DNA of 64,000 bases from Methanoculleus bourgensis MS2 (GTDB taxonomy: Archaea; Halobacteriota; Methanomicrobia; Methanomicrobiales; Methanoculleaceae). The stretch lies in assembly GCF_000304355.2 (NCBI RefSeq), contig NC_018227.2:1984001-2048000 (forward strand). Reading direction: 5' to 3'. The notes under the pieces were generated by a model. The model did no database searches, had not been told where the DNA came from, and worked only from the letters and a program-made list of their open reading frames with translations. Below are positions 53,905-63,061 of the stretch, in pieces. Numbering within the stretch: the first letter of the stretch is position 1; the number at the start of each line of letters is the position of its first letter. The translations under genes and the position numbers were made by a program.

Positions 53905-55578
53905 ATGAAAAACCAGAAAGAAACCATTCGTAAAATGGTCAGTTACCTCAACAACGAGGAGAAAGATGGAGGATTCTGGCTGCCGAACATCCAGCGCCCG
54001 TTCGTCTGGCGAGAAGACCAGATCGAGCGCCTCTTTGACTCCATCATGCGGGAGTACCCAATCAGCACTCTCCTCGTATGGCGCACCAAATCGCGTATCC
54101 GCCGCCGGAAGTTCATCGATAACTACAAAAGCACCATCCGGCTCACCGACTTTTACGTCCCCGAAGACGACAAAACCAAACTTCTCGTTCTTGACGGCCA
54201 ACAGAGGCTCCAGAGCCTCTTCATCGGCCTCAAGGGGAGTTATGAAAAGCGTGAACTCTATTTCGACGTCCTCAGCGGCGATCTCGTTGCACCAGAAGAC
54301 ATTCGCTATAAGTTCAAGTTTTTAGATGCCGAGAAGGCCGCCTTTCCGTGGGTCAAGTTCAAGGAGATTGTCTTTAGCAATGAACACCCCAATCGGATTG
54401 CGCGATCCATCCGGGCAGGCGCTGATAGGGATCTGACGGAAGACGAATATTTGCGGATTGAGGATAACGTGGCACGTATCTGGCAGCAATTTTCCAGCAA
54501 AGACCTGCTTATCTACCAGGAGCTCGACAGCGTTGACAACCCGAACGCCTACAACGAAGATGACGTCGTCGAGATCTTTATCCGTGCCAATTCTGGAGGA
54601 ACACGCCTCGGCAAATCCGATCTCCTCTTCTCCCTCCTGACATCATCATGGGAGGATGCGGATGAGAGGATGGACGAACTGCTCGACGACCTCAACCGCG
54701 TCGGCTACGACTTCACCCGCGACTTTGTCCTGAAGACCTGCCTCACGCTCCTCGATAAAGGGGCAGCATACGAGATCAAAAAGTTCCGTGACGAGCGTAT
54801 CCGGCAAGAACTCATCAACAAGTGGGAGGGGATCTCTGCAGCCATCCGCGATGTGAGAGATTACCTCTACGGCAGGACCTTCATACGGACGGACAAGGCA
54901 ATGCCGTCCTATCTCGTCCTCATCCCCATCATCTACTTCCGCTACCACTTCCCCCAAAAATGGGGTGCAGCGCAGAACCTCGATGACTACCTCCTCCGGA
55001 CACTCCTCAGCGGGGCGTTCAGCGGTACACCGGATAACATGATCGACCGGTGTGTGAAGGCGATCAGTTCCTCCGGCGAGTTTGATGTGAATGAGATCTT
55101 CGGTATCATACGTGAAGACGGGCGTAGCCTCGAATTGGCGGAGAGCACCATTCTCGGGCAGTATTACGGATCAAAGCAGAGTCATCTCATCTTCAACCTC
55201 TGGTACAGAGACTTCAACTACATACCGGCATACGAAAACAATCTTCCTCAGGCTGATCACATCTTCCCGCAATCTCTCCTGAGAAAGGTTAAAAAGGTAA
55301 ATCCGAGGACGGGGAGGCAGGATCTCCTCAGGTACTATCAGGAAGACCGCGACCAGATTGCCAATCTCATGCTTCTCACCGCAGAGGAGAACGGATTCTC
55401 CGGAAAACGGGACATCCCGCCGAACGAATGGTTCGCAGACAAGGATGAAGCCTACCTTGAGATGCACCTGATCCCGAAGAACCCCGACCTCTGGGAACTG
55501 GATAACTATGAGGCGTTCATCGGGGAACGAAAGAAACTCATCCTTGACAAATTCAGCCACATAATTCAGAGGGCATAA
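53905..55578 (+). CDS. DUF262/HNH (GmrSD-like) protein
   Basis: 557 residues. The DUF262 ParB-like domain has IQRPFVWREDQIERLFDSIM and DGQQR at 97-101, which in GmrS binds or hydrolyses NTP. The C-terminal DUF1524-type HNH motif is ADHIFPQSLL near 452, followed by the Asn/His-side IANLMLL. GmrSD proteins restrict modified DNA. Inside this operon it may instead be a nuclease or sensor of the methylase system. Less GC-rich than its neighbours. Packed between methylase and ATPase genes without gaps. Confidence 0.88.
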   Translation: MKNQKETIRKMVSYLNNEEKDGGFWLPNIQRPFVWREDQIERLFDSIMREYPISTLLVWRTKSRIRRRKFIDNYKSTIRLTDFYVPEDDKTKLLVLDGQQRLQSLFIGLKGSYEKRELYFDVLSGDLVAPEDIRYKFKFLDAEKAAFPWVKFKEIVFSNEHPNRIARSIRAGADRDLTEDEYLRIEDNVARIWQQFSSKDLLIYQELDSVDNPNAYNEDDVVEIFIRANSGGTRLGKSDLLFSLLTSSWEDADERMDELLDDLNRVGYDFTRDFVLKTCLTLLDKGAAYEIKKFRDERIRQELINKWEGISAAIRDVRDYLYGRTFIRTDKAMPSYLVLIPIIYFRYHFPQKWGAAQNLDDYLLRTLLSGAFSGTPDNMIDRCVKAISSSGEFDVNEIFGIIREDGRSLELAESTILGQYYGSKQSHLIFNLWYRDFNYIPAYENNLPQADHIFPQSLLRKVKKVNPRTGRQDLLRYYQEDRDQIANLMLLTAEENGFSGKRDIPPNEWFADKDEAYLEMHLIPKNPDLWELDNYEAFIGERKKLILDKFSHIIQRA

Positions 55579-58413
55579 ATGACCATGACAACATTAAGAC
55601 CCTGGCGGGAGATCGCCGTCCCGCACGAAGACGTCCTGAAAGGCACCTTCCAGCAGGCGGAGTTTGCGGCCGACCTCTCCCGCGTCCACGATGGCACCGC
55701 AAGCCCCGAGTACGGCGACCCGGTGCTCTTCTTCAAACGCACCTACATCACCGAAGGGATGCGCCTCCTCCTCGACTCGGTGCTGAAACGGATCACCGGT
55801 CAGGGCGGCGACCCGGTGATCCAGCTCCAGACCGCGTTTGGTGGCGGCAAGACACACACCATGCTCGCCGTCTACCACCTCGCCCGCGGCACCGTCCCGG
55901 CCTCCGACCTGCAGGGCATCCCGCCCATCCTCGACGCTGCCGGCGTCATCGACCTCCCAAAGGCCCGGGTCGTCGTCATCGACGGCACCAGACTCTCCCC
56001 GAACATGCCCGATAAACGGGGGAGTGTTAAGGTGCGCACCATGTGGGGCGACCTCGCCTGGCAGCTCGGTGGTGAAGAAGCCTATGCGCAGATCCAGGAG
56101 GCTGACGAGTCCGGCACCTCCCCGGGCAAGGAGACCCTCGCCCGCCTCCTTGCCCAGTACGCGCCCTGTGTCATCCTGATGGACGAACTCGTCGCCTACA
56201 TACGGCAGTTCGACGAGAAGACGAAACTTGCCGGTGGGACCTACGGCTCCAACATCACCTTCATGCAGGCCCTCACCGAGGCGACAAAGGCGGTGCCGAA
56301 TGCTGTCCTCCTCGCCTCTCTCCCTGAGTCCGACCAGGAGGCAGGACTCGGGCAGGGTGTTGCCGCCCTCCACACCCTTGAGCATTACTTCGCCCGTGTA
56401 CAGGCGCTCTGGAAGCCTGTCGCCGCCGAAGAGGCATTTGAGATCGTCAGGAGACGGCTCTTTGCCGAGATCACGAACACCGCTGCCGTAGAGACGGTCT
56501 GCCGCTCGTTTGCCCACCTCTACATTACGTCAGGGCCCGAGTTTCCCCGGGAGACCCAGGAGAGCCGCTACTACGACCGGCTCGTCAAGGCCTACCCGAT
56601 CCACCCCGAGGTCTTCGACCGCCTCTACGAGGACTGGTCGTCGCTTGAGAACTTCCAGCGCACCCGCGGCGTCCTGAAACTGATGGCAAAGGTGATCCAC
56701 CGCCTCTGGAAGGACGGCAACAACGACCTCCTGATCCTGCCCGGCAGTCTGCCCCTCTACGATGGCGACACCCGCAACGAGATGATCTACTACCTCCCGC
56801 AGGGTTGGGACCCGGTGGTCGAGCGCGATATCGACGGTGACCGTGCAGGGACGACCGAGATCGAGAGTCGGGACACCCGGTTCGGGAGCGTACAGGCCTG
56901 CCGCCGGGTGGCGAGGACGGTCTTCCTCGGCAGCGCCCCGGGCACGCCAAACCGCATGATGCAGGGGATCGAGCAGGAACGGGTCCTCCTCGGGAGCATC
57001 CAGCCTGGACAGCAAACAAGCGTCTTCCGGGATGCCCTCCATCGCCTCTCCGACCGCCTCTACTACCTGAACAGTGCAGACAACCGCTACTGGTTCGACA
57101 CTCGCCCCAACCTCCGGCGGGAGATGGAAGAGCGGAAAAAACGCTTTGACGAAAAAGACGACGTCATCCCCGCGATCGCGGACGGGGTAAAGAAGGCCGT
57201 CTCGAAGGGAATCTTCGATGGCATCCATATCTTCACCGTGAGCGGGGACATCCCCGACGACTCCGCCCTCCGCCTGGTTGTTCTCCCACCCCACGCACAC
57301 TATGGGAAGAGCGATGTCCAGATGGCGACGATCTGCGCTGCCGAATACATCAAACATCGGGGCGACCAACCCCGCCACCGGCAGAACCGCCTCATTTTCC
57401 TTGCCGCCGACGCAGAGAACGTGCGCCTGCTCACCGATCACATTCGCTCGATGCTGGCGTGGGAGTCGATCGTCTCGGACTACAAGAACAAGCGGATCGT
57501 GCTCGACAACCTGATGGGAGATAACGCGGCGAACAACCTCGATATGGCCCGCAGAACTGTCGCGAGGACGATCCGGGAGACGTACCGCTGGTTGCTCGTG
57601 CCGATACAAGAGCTCGATGCCGGCCGGGTCTCGCCCGATATTGCATGGGAGAGTTACAGCATCAACCCGGGTGCCGAGAACCCGGTCAAGGAGATCGAGC
57701 GCGTCCTCAAAGAGAACGAAGCCCTGATCGCCGAGTGGTCGCCGATTCATCTCTCCAATCTGCTCAAACGCTGGTTCTGGACAGATGAGACCACCGACAT
57801 GAAAGCCGGCGAGTTCTGGGAGAACACCTGCCGCTACCTCTACCTCCCCCGTCTCCTGAACCGGGACGTCCTGAAACGGACGATCGAGGTAGGGGCAGAC
57901 ACGAAGGACTACTTCGGGCTCGCAGCAGGGAAAGACGGCGAGAAGTACATCGACTTCACCTTCGGGAAAGGCAGGCGCTCGGTCGTTGTCGACGACTCCC
58001 TCCTCCTGATCGAGCCCGCCGCCGCAGCGGCGTATGAAGAGAGCATCAGGCCGCCCGAGACACCTTACCCGGTCGATACACCGTTCGGCGGTAGCGAATC
58101 TCACGAGGGCAGCACCGTCGTGACGAGCGGGGGTTCTTTCCCTGTGCCGACCCCAACCCCCGCAGGTACATCATCTGTGAAGACCCGGTTTTATGGGAGT
58201 GTGGAGGTTGACCCGATCACGGCGAAGATGGCGTTTGGTCAAATCGTAGATGAAGTGGTCGCGCAGTTCACCTCGCGGCCGAACACAACCGTCACGATCA
58301 AGGTCGAGATCAGCGCGGTGGATAAGAAAGGATTTGACGAGAACTTGCAGCGGGCAGTGCGGGAAAACAGTGCTCTCCTCAAGATTGCGCCCGCAGAGTT
58401 CGAGAGAGAGTAG
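55579..58413 (+). CDS. DUF499 AAA+-type ATPase (defence system)
   Basis: 944 residues. Walker [16 protein letters not shown] at 83-96, Walker [15 protein letters not shown] near 197, and FGGSRDTR-type linker regions; the C-terminus ([20 protein letters not shown]) matches DUF499 proteins. The start directly follows the DUF262 stop. These large ATPases accompany DUF1156 methylases and SNF2 helicases in archaeal and bacterial defence islands and may load or regulate them on DNA. Last gene of the operon. Confidence 0.9.
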   Translation: MTMTTLRPWREIAVPHEDVLKGTFQQAEFAADLSRVHDGTASPEYGDPVLFFKRTYITEGMRLLLDSVLKRITGQGGDPVIQLQTAFGGGKTHTMLAVYHLARGTVPASDLQGIPPILDAAGVIDLPKARVVVIDGTRLSPNMPDKRGSVKVRTMWGDLAWQLGGEEAYAQIQEADESGTSPGKETLARLLAQYAPCVILMDELVAYIRQFDEKTKLAGGTYGSNITFMQALTEATKAVPNAVLLASLPESDQEAGLGQGVAALHTLEHYFARVQALWKPVAAEEAFEIVRRRLFAEITNTAAVETVCRSFAHLYITSGPEFPRETQESRYYDRLVKAYPIHPEVFDRLYEDWSSLENFQRTRGVLKLMAKVIHRLWKDGNNDLLILPGSLPLYDGDTRNEMIYYLPQGWDPVVERDIDGDRAGTTEIESRDTRFGSVQACRRVARTVFLGSAPGTPNRMMQGIEQERVLLGSIQPGQQTSVFRDALHRLSDRLYYLNSADNRYWFDTRPNLRREMEERKKRFDEKDDVIPAIADGVKKAVSKGIFDGIHIFTVSGDIPDDSALRLVVLPPHAHYGKSDVQMATICAAEYIKHRGDQPRHRQNRLIFLAADAENVRLLTDHIRSMLAWESIVSDYKNKRIVLDNLMGDNAANNLDMARRTVARTIRETYRWLLVPIQELDAGRVSPDIAWESYSINPGAENPVKEIERVLKENEALIAEWSPIHLSNLLKRWFWTDETTDMKAGEFWENTCRYLYLPRLLNRDVLKRTIEVGADTKDYFGLAAGKDGEKYIDFTFGKGRRSVVVDDSLLLIEPAAAAAYEESIRPPETPYPVDTPFGGSESHEGSTVVTSGGSFPVPTPTPAGTSSVKTRFYGSVEVDPITAKMAFGQIVDEVVAQFTSRPNTTVTIKVEISAVDKKGFDENLQRAVRENSALLKIAPAEFERE

Positions 58414-58899
58414 AGACCGGGGTCAACGCCTCCGGGGGAGGCCCCATCCTTCACCTTTGCATCAGGAGAATGATCCCTGTCGGGTTCAAGGAATGATATC
58501 CTGGTCCGGTTCGCCCGCAAAAAAAGCCTTTTTTCGCTTGTCCGGATCGAGGACGAACTTGCCCGGGCTCTCCGTATGAAGGTGGACCTCGTCACCGAGA
58601 ATGCCGTGAGTCCGTACCTTGCCGATGCAATCCACCGTGATGCCGTGGTGATCTATGACGCCGGAGGACCTCGCGTATCGTCACCACATCCTTGATGCCA
58701 TGCTGAGCATCGAAGTTCTCCGAAGGCATTGGCTCAAGTTGAGGATCTCCGGAGCCGCCGGCTGGAACGCGCCGGGATCGAGCGCATGCCGACCATTATC
58801 GGTGAGGCGGCAACGATAGGATGGGGTGAATGCCTGCCGGCACAACCCCGGGGGGAAAAGCGTTATCCTGATGGGCGGGTAACAGGAGTATGATACGGC
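58414..58899 (+). pseudogene. Decayed MntA/HepT toxin-antitoxin pair
   Basis: 58475-58690 reads SRNDILVRFARKKSLFSLVR, IEDELARALRMKVDLVTENA, VSPYLADAIHRDAVVIYDAG, the late part of a nucleotidyltransferase lacking its GS(x)ARG motif. From 58654 a second frame starts MTPEDLAYRHHILDAMLSIE, the beginning of a DUF86 HEPN protein that soon loses similarity. An intact pair of the same kind follows, so this is a broken relative. Confidence 0.6.
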
Positions 58900-59202
58900 A
58901 TGCTTACGGCTGACGACATCCTCGGTGCGCTGGCAGAACACCGCGAACGGATCAGGAGCCTGGGCGTCCGGCGGATCGGAGTCTTCGGGTCGTTTGCCCG
59001 GGGCGAAGAGCACGAAGAGAGCGATATCGATATCCTCATCGAGTTCAAGGAAGGAGGGCGCTCCTTTGACACGTACATGGACCTCAAATTCTTCCTCGAA
59101 GATCTCTTCGGGAGGAGAGTCGACCTCGTCGACCGCGATGCCATAAAACCGGCTCTCGCACCGCATATCCTCAGGAATGTTCGATATGTCCCGGGAGTAT
59201 AA
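58900..59202 (+). CDS. mntA: MntA nucleotidyltransferase antitoxin
   Basis: 100 residues. The minimal nucleotidyltransferase motif GVFGSFARGEEHEESDIDIL is intact, with FLEDLFGRRVDLVDRDAIKP following. MntA-type antitoxins AMPylate the HEPN RNase toxin on a tyrosine near its active site. It overlaps the next gene by about 17-26 bases, depending on that gene's start, the normal pairing. Confidence 0.9.
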   Translation: MLTADDILGALAEHRERIRSLGVRRIGVFGSFARGEEHEESDIDILIEFKEGGRSFDTYMDLKFFLEDLFGRRVDLVDRDAIKPALAPHILRNVRYVPGV

Positions 59203-59530
59203 TCTTTATCTCCGTGATATCCTTGAGGCCATCGGGAGAATTGAGCGGTATACCCGGGGAATGGACTACGAGGAGTTTCTGGCAGACGATCTGGTGCAGG
59301 ACGGAGTGATTCGGAACCTCATGGTCATCGGTGAGGCCGTGAAACTCATCCCCGAACCGCTGAAATGCGAACACGCCGATATTTCCTGGAGAAAGATTGC
59401 AGGAATGCGAGACATCCTCATTCACGCATACTTCGGGATCCATAACGAGATCGTGTGGGACGTTATTAGAAACAAGATCCCGGAACTACAGGTTGCAGTC
59501 AGGCAGATGCTTGATGACGAGGCCGCCTGA
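59177..59530 (+). CDS. hepT: HepT (DUF86) HEPN RNase toxin
   Basis: 117 residues with the HEPN active-site motif Rx4H followed by Tyr in MRDILIHAYFGI near residue 78-89; that Tyr is the known AMPylation target in MntA/HepT pairs. Other family stretches are YLRDILEAIGRIERY and FLADDLVQDGVIRNLMVIGE. Start at 59177 or 59186. Functional by sequence. Confidence 0.9.
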   Translation: MFDMSREYNLYLRDILEAIGRIERYTRGMDYEEFLADDLVQDGVIRNLMVIGEAVKLIPEPLKCEHADISWRKIAGMRDILIHAYFGIHNEIVWDVIRNKIPELQVAVRQMLDDEAA

Positions 59531-59610
59531 TCACCTTCTGCCGTGGTTCAGTGCCCGAAAACGGCTTGCCCCGCCGCAACCCCCGGCCCGCGAGCGCTGA
59601 CCGGGTCCGA

Positions 59611-59749
59611 TTGTTGTGCGTCGCCGGTGTCGCACTACCGTTCTTGTGCGACATGGAATGCACGTATGTGTCGCACAAAATTTGTTGTGGGGCATGGAAT
59701 GCGTTTTGTGACCCACAAATTCCGTTGTGGATCATGGGTGTCCCACAAC
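59611..59749. repeat. Array of four imperfect hairpins
   Basis: Four successive inverted repeats with a spacing of about 36-40 bp: GTTGTGCG...CGCAC (from 59611), TTGTGCGACA...TGTCGCACAA (59644-59678, perfect 10-base arms), TTGTGGG...CCCACAA (59685-59718), GTTGTGG...CCACAAC (59724-59749). Loops of the second and third share GCATGGAATGC-like bases. A weaker fifth unit may follow (GTATAC at 59769 and 59798). Not a CRISPR array, since units are diverged and have no separate spacers. Confidence 0.6.
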
Positions 59750-59750
59750 C

Positions 59751-60118
59751 TCACCGGGTATGGTTTGCGTATACTCCGGTATGCATAACGTCCGTTGTGT
59801 ATACTGGATCGGGGTTTTGATATGCACAAGACCTTCTTCCGGCGCGACGGTATGCTGAAGTAACCCCCTCACCCCCACGCCTGAGCACCCTTACCAACAC
59901 CGCCACCACCCCGCCGACGACCCCGCCGGCCCCGGCGCTGACCGTCGAGAGCCGCCGCTCCTCGCCGACCTTCTCCGCCCGCCAGCCCTCCAGCGCCCGG
60001 AGCCGGGCCTCAAAATCCAGGTCCTGCGCCTCCATTCTCTGGAGCGCCCGGCAGATCCACTTCACATCCCGGTTTGTCTCGTAAGACCGAGTTCCCGGGT
60101 GGTCTTCTCCTCGGTCAT
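59751..60118 (-). pseudogene. Small holin-like membrane protein, frameshifted
   Basis: Starting at ATG 60118 (SD CAGGAGGC upstream) the frame reads MTEEKTTRELG, and one base shift later SYETNRDVKWICRALQRMEA, QDLDFEARLRALEGWRAEKV, then a hydrophobic segment (GAGGVVGGVVAVLVRVL). The plan of coiled coil, basic stretch and one C-terminal helix recalls XhlA-type phage holin accessory proteins. The frameshift suggests decay, although a GTG start at the VKW position could rescue the rest. The C-terminus runs into the hairpin array. Confidence 0.45.
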
Positions 60119-60279
60119 CCAGGTAAGCCTCCTGATGGACGATAGGACGGGGAAGAGAAAAAGCCTGACCGTAAGAACTATATACAGAAATTTCGGTGGA
60201 AAAACCTTGCTCTGCCACGACCGGCTACGGAGTATTGCCGCCGGTCCAGAAGTTACTATACACCTGCCGGTCTCTTTCC

Positions 60280-60525
60280 TTACCCGGTGAGTTCAACCTC
60301 GCCTGCCGCGAGAGGCCGGCAGCAGAGTCTGCCGCTGTGGGCATCCTTCATCACGGCATCGATCTTCCGTGAAATCTCCGCGCTGTAGTATGCTTCGCCG
60401 CACCGGTCGCAGATGAATGCCGGGACATCCCTGATGACGATGATCTCGTCCCCGACACGGGCGATGAACTCGGTCTTTCCTTCCTGCAGGGTCCCTTTAC
60501 AGAACGTGCACCTCTCTGGAATCAT
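60280..60525 (-). CDS. YgiT/MqsA-type zinc-finger antitoxin
   Basis: 81 residues. CTFCKGTLQEGKTEF and FICDRCGEAYYSAEIS form the CxxC...CxxC zinc site of YgiT-type antitoxins; the C-terminal DNA-binding half of MqsA is absent, as in the short partners of DUF4258 toxins. It overlaps the toxin's stop by 4 bases (ATGA). It should bind and neutralise the DUF4258 protein. Confidence 0.85.
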   Translation of the reverse strand: MIPERCTFCKGTLQEGKTEFIARVGDEIIVIRDVPAFICDRCGEAYYSAEISRKIDAVMKDAHSGRLCCRPLAAGEVELTG

Positions 60526-60755
60526 TTGTTCTTCCTCCTCGTTCGCGTATCGATCCAGTGTTCATCATCCGGCATGTAGGCAGTGATGACCCGGAGATGA
60601 TCATCACAAATTCCAAGCACTACATGATATGCGTGGTCACATATAAAGCCGAGCATGAGCAGAGAGGGACAGGGCTCATCATCAGGATACGATTCGATGA
60701 TCTCCCCAACCCTGATTGCCGAAAGGAGATCGTCAGTGGAGATATTACGCATCAA
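60522..60755 (-). CDS. DUF4258 toxin
   Basis: 77 residues. The fold pattern of small RelE-like DUF4258 proteins is visible: LLSAIRVGEIIESYPDDEPC, LMLGFICDHAYHVVLGICDD, HLRVITAYMPDDEHWI. First gene of the pair with the zinc-finger antitoxin. Probably an RNase-type toxin, inferred from family. Both genes are complete. Confidence 0.82.
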   Translation of the reverse strand: MMRNISTDDLLSAIRVGEIIESYPDDEPCPSLLMLGFICDHAYHVVLGICDDHLRVITAYMPDDEHWIDTRTRRKNK

Positions 60756-61067
60756 TACATCCTGACCCGGGCATGGTGCGAAATAATTACCGAATCCCGG
60801 TCTACCAACCCGATGATCTCATCTCTGCTGTGATTCACGTCTTCCCTTCTGTTGTGGATCGATTTATCTCCCGTACACTAAAACATTTCCAACCGGTAGC
60901 CTGTTATGGGGAATGCCTCCGTGGCCAGTACCCATTGTGCGGCGCTTTTTCTGTGCGACCTGCTCAGGGCCAGCCTCCCGATAAAGTCAGGCTCATATCC
61001 CCAGGGGCATACCTTATGATTGTCTGTCATATTCCCGGGAAGCCTGGCAGGCGAGGAGTAACCAACC
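60756..61067. other. Intergenic region, no gene seen
   Basis: No credible frame or repeat. The right end carries GGCGAGGAG about 8-9 bases before the ATG at 61068, a ribosome site for the next gene. The toxin-antitoxin promoter on the minus strand should lie at the left edge; no clear TATA box is seen. Confidence 0.4.
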
Positions 61068-61575
61068 ATGGCAGACTTCGTCCAGAAGACCGTGAACAAA
61101 TCAGCGGTCCGGGACATCTCCGTCCCGATCGCCGACGTAACGTCGTTGAACACCCTCATCCAGATGGTCATCGATGACAACTCCTTCGGGTGCGTCGCGT
61201 ATACCGACAACGACGGCGTCGAGATCCCGGCGGTCGTCCGGAACCGCGAGCACTACACCTTGATGAGTGAACTTCGTCGACGGTGCAGGGAAGCGGGTCG
61301 GGACCGTCTCGCTCCAGTCCCCCACGATCGCCGCGTTCGAGGCGAACGCCGCTGAGGCGCTCGCGAATACGGCGCTCGGGACCGCGATGGGCGGCACCGC
61401 CGTCCGCGACTTCGGCCGTGAGAGTTACTACGCTCAGCTCAAGTGTCACGACCCAACGGGTGACGACTACTACGTCACCTTCACCCGGAAGACCGTCCGG
61501 ATCTCGTCCTACCAGGACGACGCGATCAAAGCAAAGATCGAGGCCTGGGCAGACCTGGTCCCCGCGCTGGAGTGA
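61068..61575 (+). pseudogene. Possible viral or element protein, apparently frameshifted
   Basis: The first 65 codons (MADFVQKTVNKSAVRDISVP, IADVTSLNTLIQMVIDDNSF) and a second frame from GTG 61267 (NFVDGAGKRVGTVSLQSPTI ... YYVTFTRKTVRISSYQDDAI) both look protein-coding, whereas the first frame after codon 66 becomes Arg-rich nonsense. A one-base loss near 61263-61268 would explain it; two overlapping genes are the alternative. The sequence recalls small virion or tail-associated proteins but I do not recognise a family. Confidence 0.5.
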
Positions 61576-61795
61576 AGGGGGGGACTTCACCCCTCTTTCC
61601 TCCTAAAAGTAGGGCCATTTTTCGAGATTTCTTCTAACTCTATCAAATATTGTGTGGCGCAAAATGAACTCCACGATTTCAGCCTAAATTTGAGATAATC
61701 GGATTTTACTTAAGATATAGTAGGTCTATGTTCCCTAAAGAGGCTGCGAGGATGACCACTCGACCCCTATCGAGATCGGGTACCTGCGGGATTCT
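61576..61795. other. AT-richer intergenic region
   Basis: No gene seen. GATATAGTAG near 61712-61722 could be a TATA box for the following gene. Base composition drops clearly compared with both sides. Confidence 0.35.
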
Positions 61796-62572
61796 GTGAA
61801 GGTCCTTTTTGTGGGTGTTTTTCACGTATGGGAAATTAGCTCTTACATGGTTAGCGTCACCTACAGGGGTCAGCAGCCAAGAACAAACTTGACGGAGTCG
61901 GTTGATGCGAGCGGCGTCACTACTTCTTTCCTGGCAGTCTTGGAGGTCGGCATGAGGAATATACTCCGCTTCCAGGGAAAATCTGTGCCTTTAACTGTTG
62001 GAATTGCGATTAGCAATCTATTTAGAGCCCTGGACGAAAAAAGATTCACGGAAGCAAGTATGACTAAGTGCCCACGGTGCCAAGGAGGAAGTCTTGTGAA
62101 GACGGTCTTTGGCACTTTCAAGTGCCCACAGTGCCTCTACGAAGAGGGGAAATTTGATCCTCCAATGCCTGTCAGGAAAAATAGTGACGTCAATTCAAAA
62201 TTGCGCAAAAAGGACAGTCCTCCCCCTACGTGCTTTAACGCGCACCAGTATTTAGAAGATTGTAGAGAGAAAGAGGAGCGTAGAGCGCAACAGAGAGCTG
62301 AGAAAAAGAAGCGTAGAGCGCAAGATATCTCAGACCCTCTCCTGTACTTCACGCAGAACGATGTCACGGAAGATATCACGAAACTCGCCGATATCATCTC
62401 TTCCCCGGCTACAAGAAGGCCAGCGCGGCTCGCCGCGATTCAGGCTCTCGGAAGGTGGGGGGATCCAGGCGTACTCGAACTGCTGACACCCTTAATCGAT
62501 CATCAGGATATGGACATTCGGAGATATGCCCGTGAAGCAATCGAATCGATTGGATTGCGTCATGGAGTGTAG
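61796..62572 (+). CDS. Zinc-ribbon and HEAT-repeat protein
   Basis: Up to 258 residues. A zinc ribbon (CPRCQGG at about 91, CPQCL at about 110), a charged helical stretch (DCREKEERRAQQRAEKKKRR) and C-terminal HEAT/PBS-lyase-type repeats (RPARLAAIQALGRWGDPGVL, DIRRYAREAIESIG). The start is unsure: a GTG at 61796, or an internal ATG at 61850, 61952 or 62060 (MTKCPRCQ). Less GC-rich than core genes, suggesting transfer. Probably a protein-interaction factor; function unknown. Confidence 0.6.
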   Translation: MKVLFVGVFHVWEISSYMVSVTYRGQQPRTNLTESVDASGVTTSFLAVLEVGMRNILRFQGKSVPLTVGIAISNLFRALDEKRFTEASMTKCPRCQGGSLVKTVFGTFKCPQCLYEEGKFDPPMPVRKNSDVNSKLRKKDSPPPTCFNAHQYLEDCREKEERRAQQRAEKKKRRAQDISDPLLYFTQNDVTEDITKLADIISSPATRRPARLAAIQALGRWGDPGVLELLTPLIDHQDMDIRRYAREAIESIGLRHGV

Positions 62573-63061
62573 AACACGTATGGAGCAACATTGGCCTCCC
62601 GCATGCCACTATCAGCCGCGAGCATGCCCGACGCCAGCCGGCGATGCGAGCGGCCGTCACGAGTGCGGGCGTCCGCGGTACCGGGCAAGAAGAATCAGGG
62701 CGATGTTCTGCAGCGACCACCGGGAGCAAAGAGGCTCGCCCGGTCACACCGCCCGAAAAAGAAGACGCCTCCCCACCACCCCCGGTGAGGAAGTCCGCCG
62801 CTTTTTGTGCGTCCGCGGCCGCCTGCCCGCCGGATCTGGTTGTAGGTGCCCCACCAGGTGTGGCCGGAAAGGAGGATGCGGCGAGTCCCCCGCAGCATCT
62901 TTGTTTTGTGACACTATTTTGAGAAAGGCGCCTTTCTGAGGCTGCCCTCTCATCCAGTCACGGTTGATTCCTGTGGATTGGAACAACGGTGCAGGAGGAG
63001 CGGATGTTTTTCCCCTCAGGCCGGAGTTACGTTTATATGGCGACCCTGAGTCTTATCGGGT
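62573..63061. other. GC-rich intergenic region with a promoter at its end
   Basis: Several open frames exist but all look like chance GC-rich reading (Arg/Pro/Gly-rich). GTTTATATGG at 63031-63040 lies about 22-30 bp before the ATG at 63062 and is a good TATA box. Nothing else is supported. Confidence 0.45.

Noticed and set aside
45866-58413. BREX or DISARM assignment
   Set aside because: No PglZ or BrxL gene (BREX) and no DUF1998 DrmB or phospholipase-D DrmC gene (DISARM) is present, despite the SNF2 helicase and methylase.
59611-59749. CRISPR array
   Set aside because: Units are imperfect hairpins that differ in their arms and there are no unique spacers between identical repeats; no cas genes occur.
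62591-62922. Open frames of 65-92 codons on the plus strand
   Set aside because: Overlapping frames with Pro/Arg/Ala-rich composition and no ribosome site or promoter; probably non-coding.
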